Both the position numbers and the translations under genes were made by a program. From the NCBI GenBank assembly GCA_002313895.1, contig DCAW01000032.1, forward strand, positions 40,538-50,058: a stretch of DNA of 9,521 bases, read 5' to 3'. This document shows positions 1 to 6,620 of this stretch, piece after piece (within the stretch, counting starts at the first letter, position 1; every line of letters starts with the position of its first letter). The notes beneath the pieces are model-generated. The model did no database searches. It worked only from the letters and a program-made list of their open reading frames with translations, and was not told the DNA's origin. Origin of the DNA: Dehalococcoidia bacterium UBA1123. GTDB taxonomy: Bacteria; Chloroflexota; Dehalococcoidia; Lucifugimonadales; UBA1123.

Positions 1-532
1 CGGCGGAGTCCGGGTTGAACTGAGCCCAGTTCCGCATGTGCTCTTCCGATCGGAAGAAGTTCATCTGCCCTCAAGTTTCGGTGGGTGACGTCGACCCGGG
101 TGCCAGGTTCCTGTGCCCAACTATGGTGGAGGGATTGGCAGCGAGAACCTGCCCATCACGCATCTGGATGCTGATGCCCTCGTTGCAGTCTAGACAGGGG
201 GAATCGATACTAAGGGTTTTGCCAGGAAACAGCCAGCTGACCGCCAGCGCGTCCTGTCCTCAAATACCGAACCATTTCTGCTGACCATCCACGGTGATCC
301 GGCAAGGGGTAGGAATGAGAGAAAACGGAGTAAAAGTGGCGATAAAGTCGGTTTCGGGATTCAGTCTTATCCCGGTGGGTACTGCTTCCGTGAGATCATG
401 CAGTAACTGGCGTGCTTCCTCCATGGAGCATCCCAGGCCGGTGGCCAGGTCACTGTAGTGGGCCTGTCCGGTCTCCACTACATGGCTCACGAGGACATGA
501 TAGGCCTTATCAAGGGTCTGAGTATCTGCCAT
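1..532 (-). CDS. merB: MerB-family (alkylmercury lyase-like) protein with two in-frame TGA codons at the catalytic Cys positions; putative double selenoprotein, 3' end outside window
   Basis: MerB cleaves the carbon-mercury bond of organomercurials in the cytoplasm using two cysteines and an aspartate. Start is ATG at 532-530, preceded by GAGAGGTGAGCA (Shine-Dalgarno). Residues 1 to about 65 look like the N-terminal winged-helix part, and 68-90 enter the MerB core (PFSLIPTPCRITV, then WFGI). TGA follows at 262-260 (codon 91), and the same frame continues GQDALAVSWLF, PCLDCNEGISIQMRDGQV, STIVGH, then a second TGA at 73-71 (codon 154), GQMNFFRSEEH and NWAQFN to the edge: 177 codons, against about 212 in R831b MerB. 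Aligned to that protein (YAWCALDT; SFCCHVHFF), the TGAs fall on Cys96 and Cys159, Asp94 falls on Asp99, and the 63-residue spacing is identical. Tryptophans are TGG, so TGA is not Trp. Inferred: both TGAs are read as selenocysteine. Alternative: a gene disrupted twice. Substrate is unproven; MerB-like relatives may act on other organometals. Confidence 0.85.
41..58 (-). promoter_or_regulatory. Putative bacterial SECIS hairpin for the second TGA
   Basis: After the TGA at 73-71, UUCUUCC (58-52) pairs with GGAAGAG (47-41), seven base pairs including one G-U, around a GAUC loop (51-48). The loop starts 20 nt after UGA and its first base is G, matching the bacterial SECIS pattern. The stem overlaps codons for the MerB-like FFRSEEH motif, including CGA and TCG across the loop, so protein and RNA constraints would be shared. 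The 15-base core also resembles a sequencing adapter, but the reading frame continues sensibly on both sides. Confidence 0.55.
223..259 (-). promoter_or_regulatory. Putative bacterial SECIS hairpin for the first TGA
   Basis: Directly after the TGA at 262-260, the transcript can form GCUG (248-245) / CAGC (239-236) around loop GCGGU (244-240), with outer pairing CAGG (256-253) / CCUG (226-223). The apical loop starts 16 nt after UGA and begins with G. This agrees with the bacterial SECIS consensus, in which the apical loop lies roughly 16-37 nt downstream with a G in its first positions. The hairpin lies inside the coding sequence, as bacterial SECIS elements do. It was found by eye and not scored by a folding program. 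Confidence 0.5.
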
Positions 533-586
533 TGCTCACCTCTCACTGATGATTGACGCTGGATATGAGAATCGCTAACAAAGGGC

Positions 587-614
587 ATTGTATACTTCAA
601 TCCTGACGAGTCAA
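587..614 (-). promoter_or_regulatory. Putative sigma-70 promoter of the MerB-like gene
   Basis: On the minus strand TTGACT (614-609) and TACAAT (592-587) are separated by 16 bases, a good -35/-10 pair. Transcription would start near 580, giving a leader of about 45-50 nt before the ATG at 532. No MerR-type dyad operator between the boxes was recognised. The 533-815 interval holds nothing else recognisable; a reading frame at 487-819 overlaps the real gene start and is not protein-like. Confidence 0.5.
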
Positions 615-815
615 TACTCAGGGCTCTATCTGGAGACCTAGAATTCAATTCTCGCGCGTTGACGGGCAGCTTTATCTGATTTCTATAACGCGTTGGCAGC
701 TGAAATACAGCGGCGAAATCTTGCCATTTGAGTTGTTTTGTATTCCTAGTATCCAACTGCCGGGAAACTCGATCCCAATTTATAAAGTACCTACAAATGT
801 GTGGGGCCAGATCCG

Positions 816-1299
816 TCATCGGGAAGGGTCACGATCCCAATCGCGGTCTTTTATGATCCGCTCAGCTTCGGTCACGGGCGCATCCTTGTTCTTTTTCGAT
901 GCGTGCCCTCTTGGCATGCCGGGGGCTTCCTCAACGGGTACGGGATATACATGCGATGCGGTCACCGAACCGGAAGTCGACGACTCGGTGACGATTGCCG
1001 TGCTGATGTCACAGGTCCGTCGAGACCGAGGCTACGTCAGAGGTGAGGCCCGCCACGTCCACCGGGGTCGAACTATGGGTGATTGTGCCGTCCCCCAGTT
1101 GACCGAATTGGTTGTCCCCCCAGCACTTGAATCCGCCTCTGGATGTTAACGCGCAGGTGTGGTCTTTGCCTGCGGAAACGTGTGAGGCTTGGGCGCCGTA
1201 CACAGGCGCGATGTCCGATGCACAAAGCAGACTCGATATTGCCAGCGCCAAAACGCCTAAAAGTGGGGTGATAATGCCGCTGAACCGAAAGTCTCTCAT
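816..1299 (-). pseudogene. RCC1-repeat secreted protein, frameshifted remnant
   Basis: Start is ATG at 1299-1297 with GGGAG about eight bases upstream. The first ~36 residues are a signal peptide (basic MRDFRF, hydrophobic LLGVLALAISSLL, small residues before the probable cut near VYGAQA). Then comes an RCC1-type (regulator of chromosome condensation / alpha-tubulin suppressor) repeat: VSAGKDHTCALTSRGGFKCW, GDNQFGQLGDGT, STPVDVAGLTSDVASVS. Family members carry several such repeats forming a beta-propeller; here the frame stops at 1011-1009 after 96 residues as the second repeat begins. A neighbouring frame, open from just after a TAG near 1033 down to a TGA at 818-816, supplies RTCDISTA, like the expected HTCA-T-A, then a tail rich in charged residues. 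I infer a frameshift near 1025 plus loss of later repeats. If the stop is real, the product is a single-repeat exported fragment. Confidence 0.6.
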
Positions 1300-2171
1300 G
1301 TGCTCTACTCCCGAAATTCTGCGCCAACCCAAGATGGAGATTGACTCCATGTCGTTGTTAGCCTCTTTTGCCAGTCGGATTGGGTCGAAGAATGTCAATG
1401 ACGCAGGGAAGCATATCACGGACACAGGCTGGTTTTAGGGTGAAATGTTTGAGAGTCGGTGGGCCAATAGTCGGAGACAGTGGATGCAGTGCAGGTAGGG
1501 GGCTTAGTCTTTGCTGCGGATGCTAGGGCCTAGCCGTGACATGTTGCTGATGAAAACAGGTCTTTTATCTAGACCGACAAGGACGACCGCCTGCCTCAAC
1601 CGGCGTCGCTCCCGATATACCCGCTATGGAGCGACCCATCCTGAATCCCCAACGCCGGACAGAGGTTTTGAGATTACCAGACGCCTTTTGCCGAGAATTA
1701 TCACAGGACGATAGATACAGCCTTACTCATTTAAGAAACAAGCCCTACCCCCACTGCCTGATCATCGAGTTGTTTCACGCATAGACCGACACATCATCCA
1801 GATGCGTAAGTCCCTCATGGATACCGTAAATGCTCACGCGGGACTCCGAACCGGGTTCGCTTCAGCGCATCCCGCATCTGGGTTCCCTACACGTGAGTCA
1901 ACCTAGACCAACTGCTCGCCACAACGCGACTCATTAACTGCTCTCTCCTCGTAATGATTGAGTTTCAATCCTCACCTGACCTAATGGCTGGGCTCACACT
2001 AGGGCGTGGTTCAGGCGTGTCCGCCACAACAGAAGATATCTGCTATCAGGTTACTGGCGATATGAAATTTTGACAGCAACGCTGACAGCAACCTGTGCGA
2101 ACAAGGGCGAACTTTGACCGTTCACCAAGAACCACTTCAGTGCCTGAACATCGATATTTATGGCTAAATTT
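1300..2171. other. Gene-poor stretch, nothing coding recognised
   Basis: Short open frames here (for example 1511-1714 plus) have no family-like motifs, no convincing ribosome site and no codon structure. There is a distant inverted pair CTCACG (1833-1838) / CGTGAG (1892-1897) and a tandem 10-mer near 2071-2092. The region reads as decayed or intergenic DNA leading up to the tRNA fragment. Confidence 0.5.
2071..2092 (+). repeat. Tandem direct repeat of TGACAGCAAC
   Basis: TGACAGCAAC occurs at 2071-2080 and again at 2083-2092, a 12-base period close to one helical turn, about 80 bases from the tRNA fragment. Spaced short direct repeats beside a tRNA attachment site are typical of integrase arm-binding sites; that role is an inference here, as no integrase gene remains in the window. 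Confidence 0.45.
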
Positions 2172-2221
2172 TCGGTCTTCGGAACCGAGGGTCGCTGGTT
2201 CGAATCCTGCCGGGCACGCCA
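2172..2221 (+). tRNA. 3' portion of a tRNA-Arg(UCG); partial gene, probable integration (att) scar
   Basis: The anticodon stem TCGGT (2172-2176) / ACCGA (2184-2188) closes a seven-base loop CTTCGGA with T33 and anticodon TCG, reading arginine CGA codons. The variable loop GGGTC follows, then T-arm GCTGG-TTCGAAT-CCTGC (one T-T mismatch at the third pair), acceptor 3' strand CGGGCAC, discriminator G and encoded CCA (2219-2221). The 5' half is absent: no D-arm, and no matching acceptor strand at the right distance (a GTGCCTG at 2140-2146 is about six bases too far and lacks a D-arm after it). Retention of exactly the anticodon-to-CCA half is the usual footprint of a tyrosine recombinase using a tRNA 3' end as attachment site. 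It is not expected to be a functional tRNA. Confidence 0.7.
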
Positions 2222-2347
2222 AAACCTAGGCACAAAACAACCCCCTTGGAACTGTTGCCACGGGATTATTTTTTTGTCGGCATCGCCCACTATCATGTTC
2301 GAGTCTGCCAACAACTGTCCGTTTCCGGGCGGCACAGAGGTTACTCA

Positions 2348-2938
2348 TCAAGAAGAGCGGGATATTCTCACCATGATGGGCACGGTTATTGTGCCCAGGG
2401 CATCTAGGACAATCAGTGAGCTGAAGGGACGCACCATCGTCTCGGGCATTTCTTCCGTCCAGACGGCGACCAATATGACGACACTCACCATTGTAATTAT
2501 TAGTGTCGTGGACCATTGGCATAAGGATATCAGTATCCTCGTTGGGGCTGCTATCAGAATCAGCAAGATGTGGTTGGTGGCGAAGGCGACAATCGCAACC
2601 GATGCCAGGGTTTTCAGGACCGGTTCGCCCCCCATCAAGCTCCCACCCCATATCACGAAGAGCACGACAGCGAACAGGGCCAGGGATGCGGAGATGCCCA
2701 TCCTCACCAGGTATTTGTAGCGAGCCCGTTCCAGGTGAAAAAGGCTCGGCAATGACAGGATGCTGAAGCCGGACAGAGTGGCGGTAGTGGCCAGCACCCT
2801 CATCTCGGTCTCTTCGAAGTCACCCACAAGAATGATCGTGATACCGATCATTGCGCTTCCAACCAAGGACAATCCTAGAGCCCCTAGTGCCAAGCGTGTG
2901 GGACGCCTCAGCCGGGTCCTGCGGGGCTGATTTCTCAA
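2348..2938 (-). CDS. Six-helix integral membrane protein of unknown function
   Basis: A 196-residue protein with TTG start at 2938-2936, chosen because GGGAGG lies six bases upstream; stop is TGA. A very basic N-terminus (RNQPRRTRLRRPTR) precedes hydrophobic segments at about 16-39, 48-67, 80-99, 108-131, 142-160 and 173-191. The basic start suggests the N-terminus faces the cytoplasm. Landmarks include LVGDFEETEMRVLATT after the first helix and LIVLDALGTITVPIM at the end. I recall this layout from uncharacterised membrane proteins of environmental bacteria but can name no function. The frame is intact and the composition is clearly membrane-like, so I take it as real. It sits alone, just right of the tRNA scar, with no partner on its strand. 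Confidence 0.75.
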   Translation of the reverse strand: MRNQPRRTRLRRPTRLALGALGLSLVGSAMIGITIILVGDFEETEMRVLATTATLSGFSILSLPSLFHLERARYKYLVRMGISASLALFAVVLFVIWGGSLMGGEPVLKTLASVAIVAFATNHILLILIAAPTRILISLCQWSTTLIITMVSVVILVAVWTEEMPETMVRPFSSLIVLDALGTITVPIMVRISRSS

Positions 2939-3873
2939 GTGACGCCTCCCAATAACGCCAAGTACATGGCGATGCTCGCTCCGCAGATGCGTGGTGGATA
3001 ATATGGGTCATAAGCGTTAACTAAGCGATACCGATATTTCTCACTCAAAGCTTCTGCAGAAACACGCTAAGCAAGACATATCAGACTCGCATGATGAATT
3101 CTATCATTCCCCACAATTCGCAAGGGCCTTGCAAAGTAGTGTCCAACGTGTCTTGTTTCTCCATAATTTTCATCGCCGCGCAGTTTGGGAAGAAAGCGTA
3201 TACACATTTCAATACTCGCCCACTGTTTTGGGATAATAATTTAATGGTCAAATAACTTTTCCCCACCCTACAACGTTATCGATTACGTCACGCAACATTA
3301 ACCGTGTTGAAAGTGTAGAACGTTAACGAAAGTGGGACAGTTCCGAACCTGGAATTAGCTGAGACCATTTGTCGGGTGAGCGAGCTCCTGACAGAGGGAT
3401 AAGATGACCTTTGGGAAGGAGCAACAGTGCCTCGGAACACCCAAGATAAAAAAACAGGCTGCTGAACAACGAACCCGGGGCGTGACAAATGCCTTCCAAT
3501 CACAGGTAATCTCCAATGGAACTCTTAGTCGTTTAGTCTATATCGGTTAAGAATTGCCGATAACTTTGGAGGAAACCTGTTTCCCGACATATATCCAAAT
3601 ACTACTTGTTGACTAGAATCTCTGGGTTGCATCGAAAAGATTGCTGCGTGACACCCGTTCTTGCTGGCCCTAAACAGTATGATTAGTGTTCGTACCATGC
3701 GTTCGTCAAAATGGGACTCTTCGCCTATGCTAATAAAACAACTAATGTTGATAATGGATTGCACGTGATGAGTGTTCGTTTCTTACAGCAATTGAATTGA
3801 CAATAGCATGGGAGTGTGACAGATATGAGACCTTAAGTATTGATGATAATTTTAATTTTCCAAAGGAGGGATT
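2939..3873. other. Long non-coding stretch containing one copy of the hairpin repeat
   Basis: No coding region is supported across these ~930 bases; frames at 3081-3266, 3288-3503 and 3525-3764 (minus) lack motifs and convincing ribosome sites. The DNA becomes AT-rich from about 3020. It holds hairpin repeat copy A (3347-3406) and, near its end, the leader of the aldolase, including a TTGACA at 3797-3802 for which no good -10 partner was found. Confidence 0.5.
3347..3406 (+). repeat. Dispersed hairpin repeat, copy A
   Basis: About 60 bases running from ACCTGGAATTA to AAGATG, roughly 80% identical to copy B at 7853-7913 in the same orientation. It contains a hairpin at 3370-3393: TGTCGGG pairs with CTCCTGACA's complementary half, giving seven pairs (one G-T), around a GAGCGAGC-type loop. 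Relative to copy B, one stem pair changes from C-G to T-A and another from G-T to A-T, so pairing is kept while sequence changes. Family unknown; no transposase lies next to it. Confidence 0.6.
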
Positions 3874-4626
3874 ATGTTGAACAAAGCTAAACAGAAAATG
3901 TTGGAAGGACGTCCGGCTGTAGGGGCAGAAGTTAATCTTGGGTCTACCTTATCGGTTGAAATAATTGCCCCGTTAGGATTCGATTTTGTGCTCGTTGATA
4001 ACCAACACGGAAATTGGGTTGATCAAACCAGCATGTTGGCTTTCAGAAACATAGTGCTGGGAGGCTCAGTTCCTATGGCTAGGGTTCGGAAGAACGATTT
4101 TGGTCTAATTGGACGGTTATTAGATAATGGATCTCTAGGGATTGTTGTTCCCATGGTTAATAACGCGGAGGAGGCAGAACAGGCTGTGTACGCGACCAGG
4201 TATCCCCCTCTAGGAGGCAGGTCGTCAGGCGCGTTTGGAGTCGGTATACATGGTCCAGGATACGATGAATGGGCTGGTGAAGAAATTTTTTTGGCCGTGC
4301 AAATAGAGACAGCAGAGGGAGCTCGAAACACCAAAGAAATCATGTCTGTTGAGGGTATCGACGGTTGCTGGATTGGTCCAGGAGATTTATCTCGCTATAG
4401 CGGTATGGATTTAACGACTCGGGAAGGAAGGAATTTACACCATAAAACCATTGAGGGGATCATTTCCGCGTGCCAAGATGCTGGAAAGATACCTGGGATC
4501 TGGACTGGTGATGCAAATGGTGCAAATCATTGGCTTTCTCACGGTTGCCTATTCCTCACAGCTGGTGCCGACGGTGTGTGGGTTGAGAAGATGGCGAGAC
4601 AAACACTTGAGGAGTTAGATATTTAA
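3874..4626 (+). CDS. HpcH/HpaI-family class II aldolase (2-oxo-acid aldolase)
   Basis: A 250-residue protein, the usual family length. ATG at 3874 follows AAAGGAGGG with a four-base gap, a strong ribosome site; stop is TAA. The family comprises divalent-metal-dependent TIM-barrel enzymes that reversibly cleave 4-hydroxy-2-oxo acids into pyruvate (or a related keto acid) and an aldehyde. Visible signatures: His45 in VDNQHGNW (catalytic base), Arg70 in PMARVRKND (substrate carboxylate), PMVNNAEEAEQAV and TRYPPLGGRSSG, metal ligands Glu145 in VQIETAEGA and Asp171 in WIGPGDLS. The motif before His45 is DNQH rather than the commoner DxEH, which may reflect a different substrate subgroup. It lies in an AT-rich segment unlike the flanking GC-rich genes, suggesting acquisition. 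A hairpin with a T-run follows. The exact substrate cannot be read from sequence. Confidence 0.9.
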   Translation: MLNKAKQKMLEGRPAVGAEVNLGSTLSVEIIAPLGFDFVLVDNQHGNWVDQTSMLAFRNIVLGGSVPMARVRKNDFGLIGRLLDNGSLGIVVPMVNNAEEAEQAVYATRYPPLGGRSSGAFGVGIHGPGYDEWAGEEIFLAVQIETAEGARNTKEIMSVEGIDGCWIGPGDLSRYSGMDLTTREGRNLHHKTIEGIISACQDAGKIPGIWTGDANGANHWLSHGCLFLTAGADGVWVEKMARQTLEELDI

Positions 4627-4659
4627 CTTTCACTAGTATTGCCGAGCAAGTAGACGCTT

Positions 4660-4705
4660 CAGTAATCCATTAACTTAAGTGATTGACGAATGGGCTTTTT
4701 TACTG
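4660..4705 (+). terminator. Possible rho-independent terminator after the aldolase
   Basis: CAGTAA (4660-4665) and CCATT (4667-4671) pair with AATGG (4689-4693) and TTACTG (4700-4705), with GC and a six-T run (4696-4701) after the inner stem. The inner stem is only five pairs with a long loop, so strength is uncertain. It lies ~35 bases past the aldolase stop, between convergent transcription units, and could serve both. Confidence 0.4.
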
Positions 4706-4796
4706 AGGGTGCTTAGAAGATCCATGGAAGGTGAAAAACAACTGAGACCTAACGAAGAACCACTGATAATATAAAATCGGTATCCACGGCATGAAT

Positions 4797-5054
4797 TTAC
4801 AGGCGACGACCAAAATGTTCATTGGCATTTTCAATTAGCTGAAAGCCGGGTTCCTCTTCGGTAATATTACCAACCACCGTCACGGCTTCGCCGCCAGCGT
4901 CATGGATCTTCAAGGCAGTAGTTCCCAATCTTGGTCCATCTATATCTCCTAGGATCAGTTTGGCTCCCTCCTGTGCCAATCGGTGCGATATTGCTTCACC
5001 TAATCCCTTTGCGGCGCCTGTTACAACAGCTACCTTATCCTGCACGCGTCCCAC
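4797..5054 (-). pseudogene. Truncated short-chain dehydrogenase/reductase (N-terminal Rossmann part only)
   Basis: Eighty-five residues from GTG at 5054-5052, preferred over TTG at 5057 because AAAGGAGG lies five rather than two bases upstream. The protein has the SDR start: KVAVVTGAAKGLGEA (cofactor-binding TGxxxGxG), then GDID with an acidic residue at the end of the second strand favouring NAD(H). It stops at NEHFGRRL, just where family members continue GRxDxxVNNAG. The NNAG strand, the Ser-Tyr-Lys catalytic centre and the dimer helices are all missing, so the product cannot be an active SDR of normal length (~250 residues). Sequence beyond the stop is not SDR-like in any frame I tried, implying deletion rather than a single nonsense change. 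It is divergent from the intact SDR at 5333 and differs clearly from it in sequence, so it is not a recent duplicate. Confidence 0.75.
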
Positions 5055-5244
5055 CAAGTCCTCCTTTTTTATATGAGAAATATGCCTTGGAGCATCTGAG
5101 GAAATAAATATTAGACTTAGGTTTCAAGATATTTGGACTGTATGATAAGGCATATTTTGTAAAAATAGTGTGAGCGGCTCTTTATTTGTATATAGACACT
5201 CATCATCTCAAACGGCTCGTTCCTGCAGGCATTTTGCGTGGGGT

Positions 5245-5274
5245 TTGACACCTAATTCAACTATCCAATAAGCT
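5245..5274 (+). promoter_or_regulatory. Possible promoter of the SDR gene
   Basis: A perfect -35 TTGACA (5245-5250) is followed 18 bases later by TAAGCT (5269-5274), a weak -10 matching the consensus at three positions. Transcription would start near 5281, about 50 bases before the GTG start. The -10 weakness keeps confidence low. Confidence 0.35.
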
Positions 5275-5332
5275 TTAATCTACAATCGGCTTAAAACTGG
5301 TCATAATAACGCTACGTTCGAGGAAGGTCACT

Positions 5333-6097
5333 GTGAGATTTCAAAACAAAGTAGCACTTGTCACTGCGGCTGGCAGCGGCATAGGCAAAGCTACAGCAGG
5401 AATATTAGCTAAGGAAGGGGCTTCCTTAGTAGCTGTGGATGTGAACCCAGTTGCTCTCAAAGATTTATCTAAAAACATGAAAGCTGAAGGTTTCACTATC
5501 ATCACCAAGCAAGTCGATGTTCTTAATAGCAGTCAAGTGAAGTCATTGATAGACTCGGTAGTAACTGAATTGGGAAGAATCGACATTCTTGTAAATGCAG
5601 TGGGTGGAAGCACGATTATCCAAAACAGTTCCGCGTCCGTTGATGATCTCACCTTGGGTGATTGGGAAAAGGTTTTACAATTCAACTTGAAAGGAACTTT
5701 TTTATGTACGCACGAGGTAGTCAAACATATGAAACGGCAACAAAATGGGAAAATAGTCAACATATCTTCTGACGCGGCCCACAGCCTTGGTGAGCCCAGC
5801 AGCGCTTATGTCGCAGCCAAAGCAGGAGTAATGGCTTTTACTAAGAAGGTAGCGAAGGAATCAGGTCCGTACGGTATAACATGTAACGCTATCGCCCCAG
5901 GGATGACCTTAAGTGAGCGAATAGAACCCAGATGGGAAAAGAGATCTAAAGAGGACCGCCAAACAATCATTGATGGCATACCCTTGAGACGGTTATCTCA
6001 ACCTGAAGACCAAGCCAAAGTTATCGCTTTTCTAGCCTCTTCAGATGCAGACTATGTCACCGGTGTGACGATTGACACTAACGGTGGTAGATACTAA
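5333..6097 (+). CDS. Classical short-chain dehydrogenase/reductase (NAD(P)-dependent oxidoreductase)
   Basis: A complete 254-residue classical SDR. GTG start at 5333 is preceded by AGGAAGG with six bases between; stop is TAA. These soluble enzymes interconvert alcohols and ketones. Landmarks: cofactor loop TAAGSGIG (11-18; first Gly of the usual TGxxxGxG is Ala), Asp36 after the second strand, favouring NAD(H); DILVNAVGG (84-92, variant of NNAG); Asn118 in FNLKG; Ser146 in NISSDAA; Tyr159 and Lys163 in YVAAK; C-terminal YVTGVTIDTNGG. The full Asn-Ser-Tyr-Lys tetrad is present, so it should be active. FabG-like 3-oxoacyl reductases and sugar/polyol dehydrogenases share this form, and no substrate can be assigned. 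It is AT-rich like the aldolase, whose gene lies ~0.7 kb upstream on the same strand but separated by a terminator-like hairpin and the SDR fragment, so they are not one operon. Confidence 0.9.
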   Translation: MRFQNKVALVTAAGSGIGKATAGILAKEGASLVAVDVNPVALKDLSKNMKAEGFTIITKQVDVLNSSQVKSLIDSVVTELGRIDILVNAVGGSTIIQNSSASVDDLTLGDWEKVLQFNLKGTFLCTHEVVKHMKRQQNGKIVNISSDAAHSLGEPSSAYVAAKAGVMAFTKKVAKESGPYGITCNAIAPGMTLSERIEPRWEKRSKEDRQTIIDGIPLRRLSQPEDQAKVIAFLASSDADYVTGVTIDTNGGRY

Positions 6098-6254
6098 ACG
6101 CTCCGTTACACTTCCGGTAAATGGTTTGTCAGAGATTACTACCTAGTAGCTGCGTGACATGTCAAGATTCAGTCGAATTAACTTGACCTGAGCACAAAGA
6201 GAGAAGGTTCGCGCAATTAGCCACCATTCCCAAGGGAGGGAGCTGCACCCGGCC
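6098..6254. other. Intergenic stretch after the SDR
   Basis: No gene is recognised. CCGGC (6249-6253) and GCCGG (6260-6264) flank CTCACA, a five-pair hairpin at its right border, but no T-run follows on the plus strand, so it is not a convincing terminator. The rest of the space up to the nitroreductase holds only the doubtful minus-strand frame described separately. Confidence 0.4.
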
Positions 6255-6581
6255 TCACAGCCGGATGAGGCTTAACATACCTTCGCGTTTGGAACATCCG
6301 CAATCTCCTGTTTGTTCTTGCTCCCAGGACATGATATTCCCAGAGGATTTGCATGACCCTTCTCCAACATCAAAAATCGCCCAATCACTTCCATCGCTTG
6401 TGTATGATGCCTCGTCGATATTACTCGCGTCAGCAACGGGAATTACTGGAATTATCCCGCAAATATTGATAGCAAACCAGCAGCCATAGCACGATGGCCT
6501 TTGGGTTCCAGTAAGCTGTGGGCAGTCTGACGTGCTCATCAAATCACTGAATCCGTCTGGCAAATAACGGATAACAGCCAA
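6255..6581 (-). CDS. Uncertain Cys-rich hypothetical ORF
   Basis: An open frame of 108 codons whose amino-acid content looks more protein-like than the other unassigned frames: DCPQLTGTQRPSCYGCWFA, INICGIIPVIPVADASNIDE, SDWAIFDVGEG, SGNIMSWEQEQTGDCGC. Eight cysteines and three tryptophans suggest a disulfide-bonded exported domain, but there is no signal peptide. The nominal start is TTG at 6581-6579 with no clear ribosome site; an ATG lies at 6539. It may be the 3' part of a gene that lost its 5' end. I recognise no family. Antisense to nothing known, it lies just upstream of, and divergent from, the nitroreductase. Confidence 0.3.
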   Translation of the reverse strand: MAVIRYLPDGFSDLMSTSDCPQLTGTQRPSCYGCWFAINICGIIPVIPVADASNIDEASYTSDGSDWAIFDVGEGSCKSSGNIMSWEQEQTGDCGCSKREGMLSLIRL

Positions 6582-6620
6582 TGCTTGCTGATAACACCAA
6601 GAAACAGATAGAGGTGCCTA

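Noticed and set aside
41..59. Resemblance of the 15-base core around GATCGGAAGAGCAC (minus strand) to a sequencing adapter end, suggesting contamination at the window edge
   Set aside because: The match stops after about 15 bases, coding continues sensibly on both sides, and the codons spell the MerB-like FRSEEH motif. Coincidence is more likely, but raw reads should confirm it.
1..532. TGA reassigned to Trp or Gly in this organism
   Set aside because: Trp is TGG in the same gene and elsewhere, the membrane gene at 2348-2938 ends in TGA, and no other intact gene has internal TGA. Reassignment would not place TGAs only at catalytic Cys sites.
260..532. A complete 90-residue protein ending at the first TGA
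   Set aside because: It would stop at the active site of the family, and clear family sequence continues in the same frame beyond the TGA.
487..819. 110-codon minus-strand frame overlapping the MerB-like start
   Set aside because: Overlaps the real gene start and its promoter, has no family-like content and no ribosome site.
2051..2335. Minus-strand ORF containing ARQDSNQRPSVPK
   Set aside because: This motif is the well-known spurious translation of the antisense of a tRNA 3' half; the frame runs across the tRNA-Arg fragment.
2160..2720. Long plus-strand frames over the membrane gene (also 2503-2766 and 2570-2755), and the minus-strand frame 2226-2651
   Set aside because: Antisense or off-frame shadows of the membrane protein at 2348-2938, which has the ribosome site and a clean transmembrane pattern.
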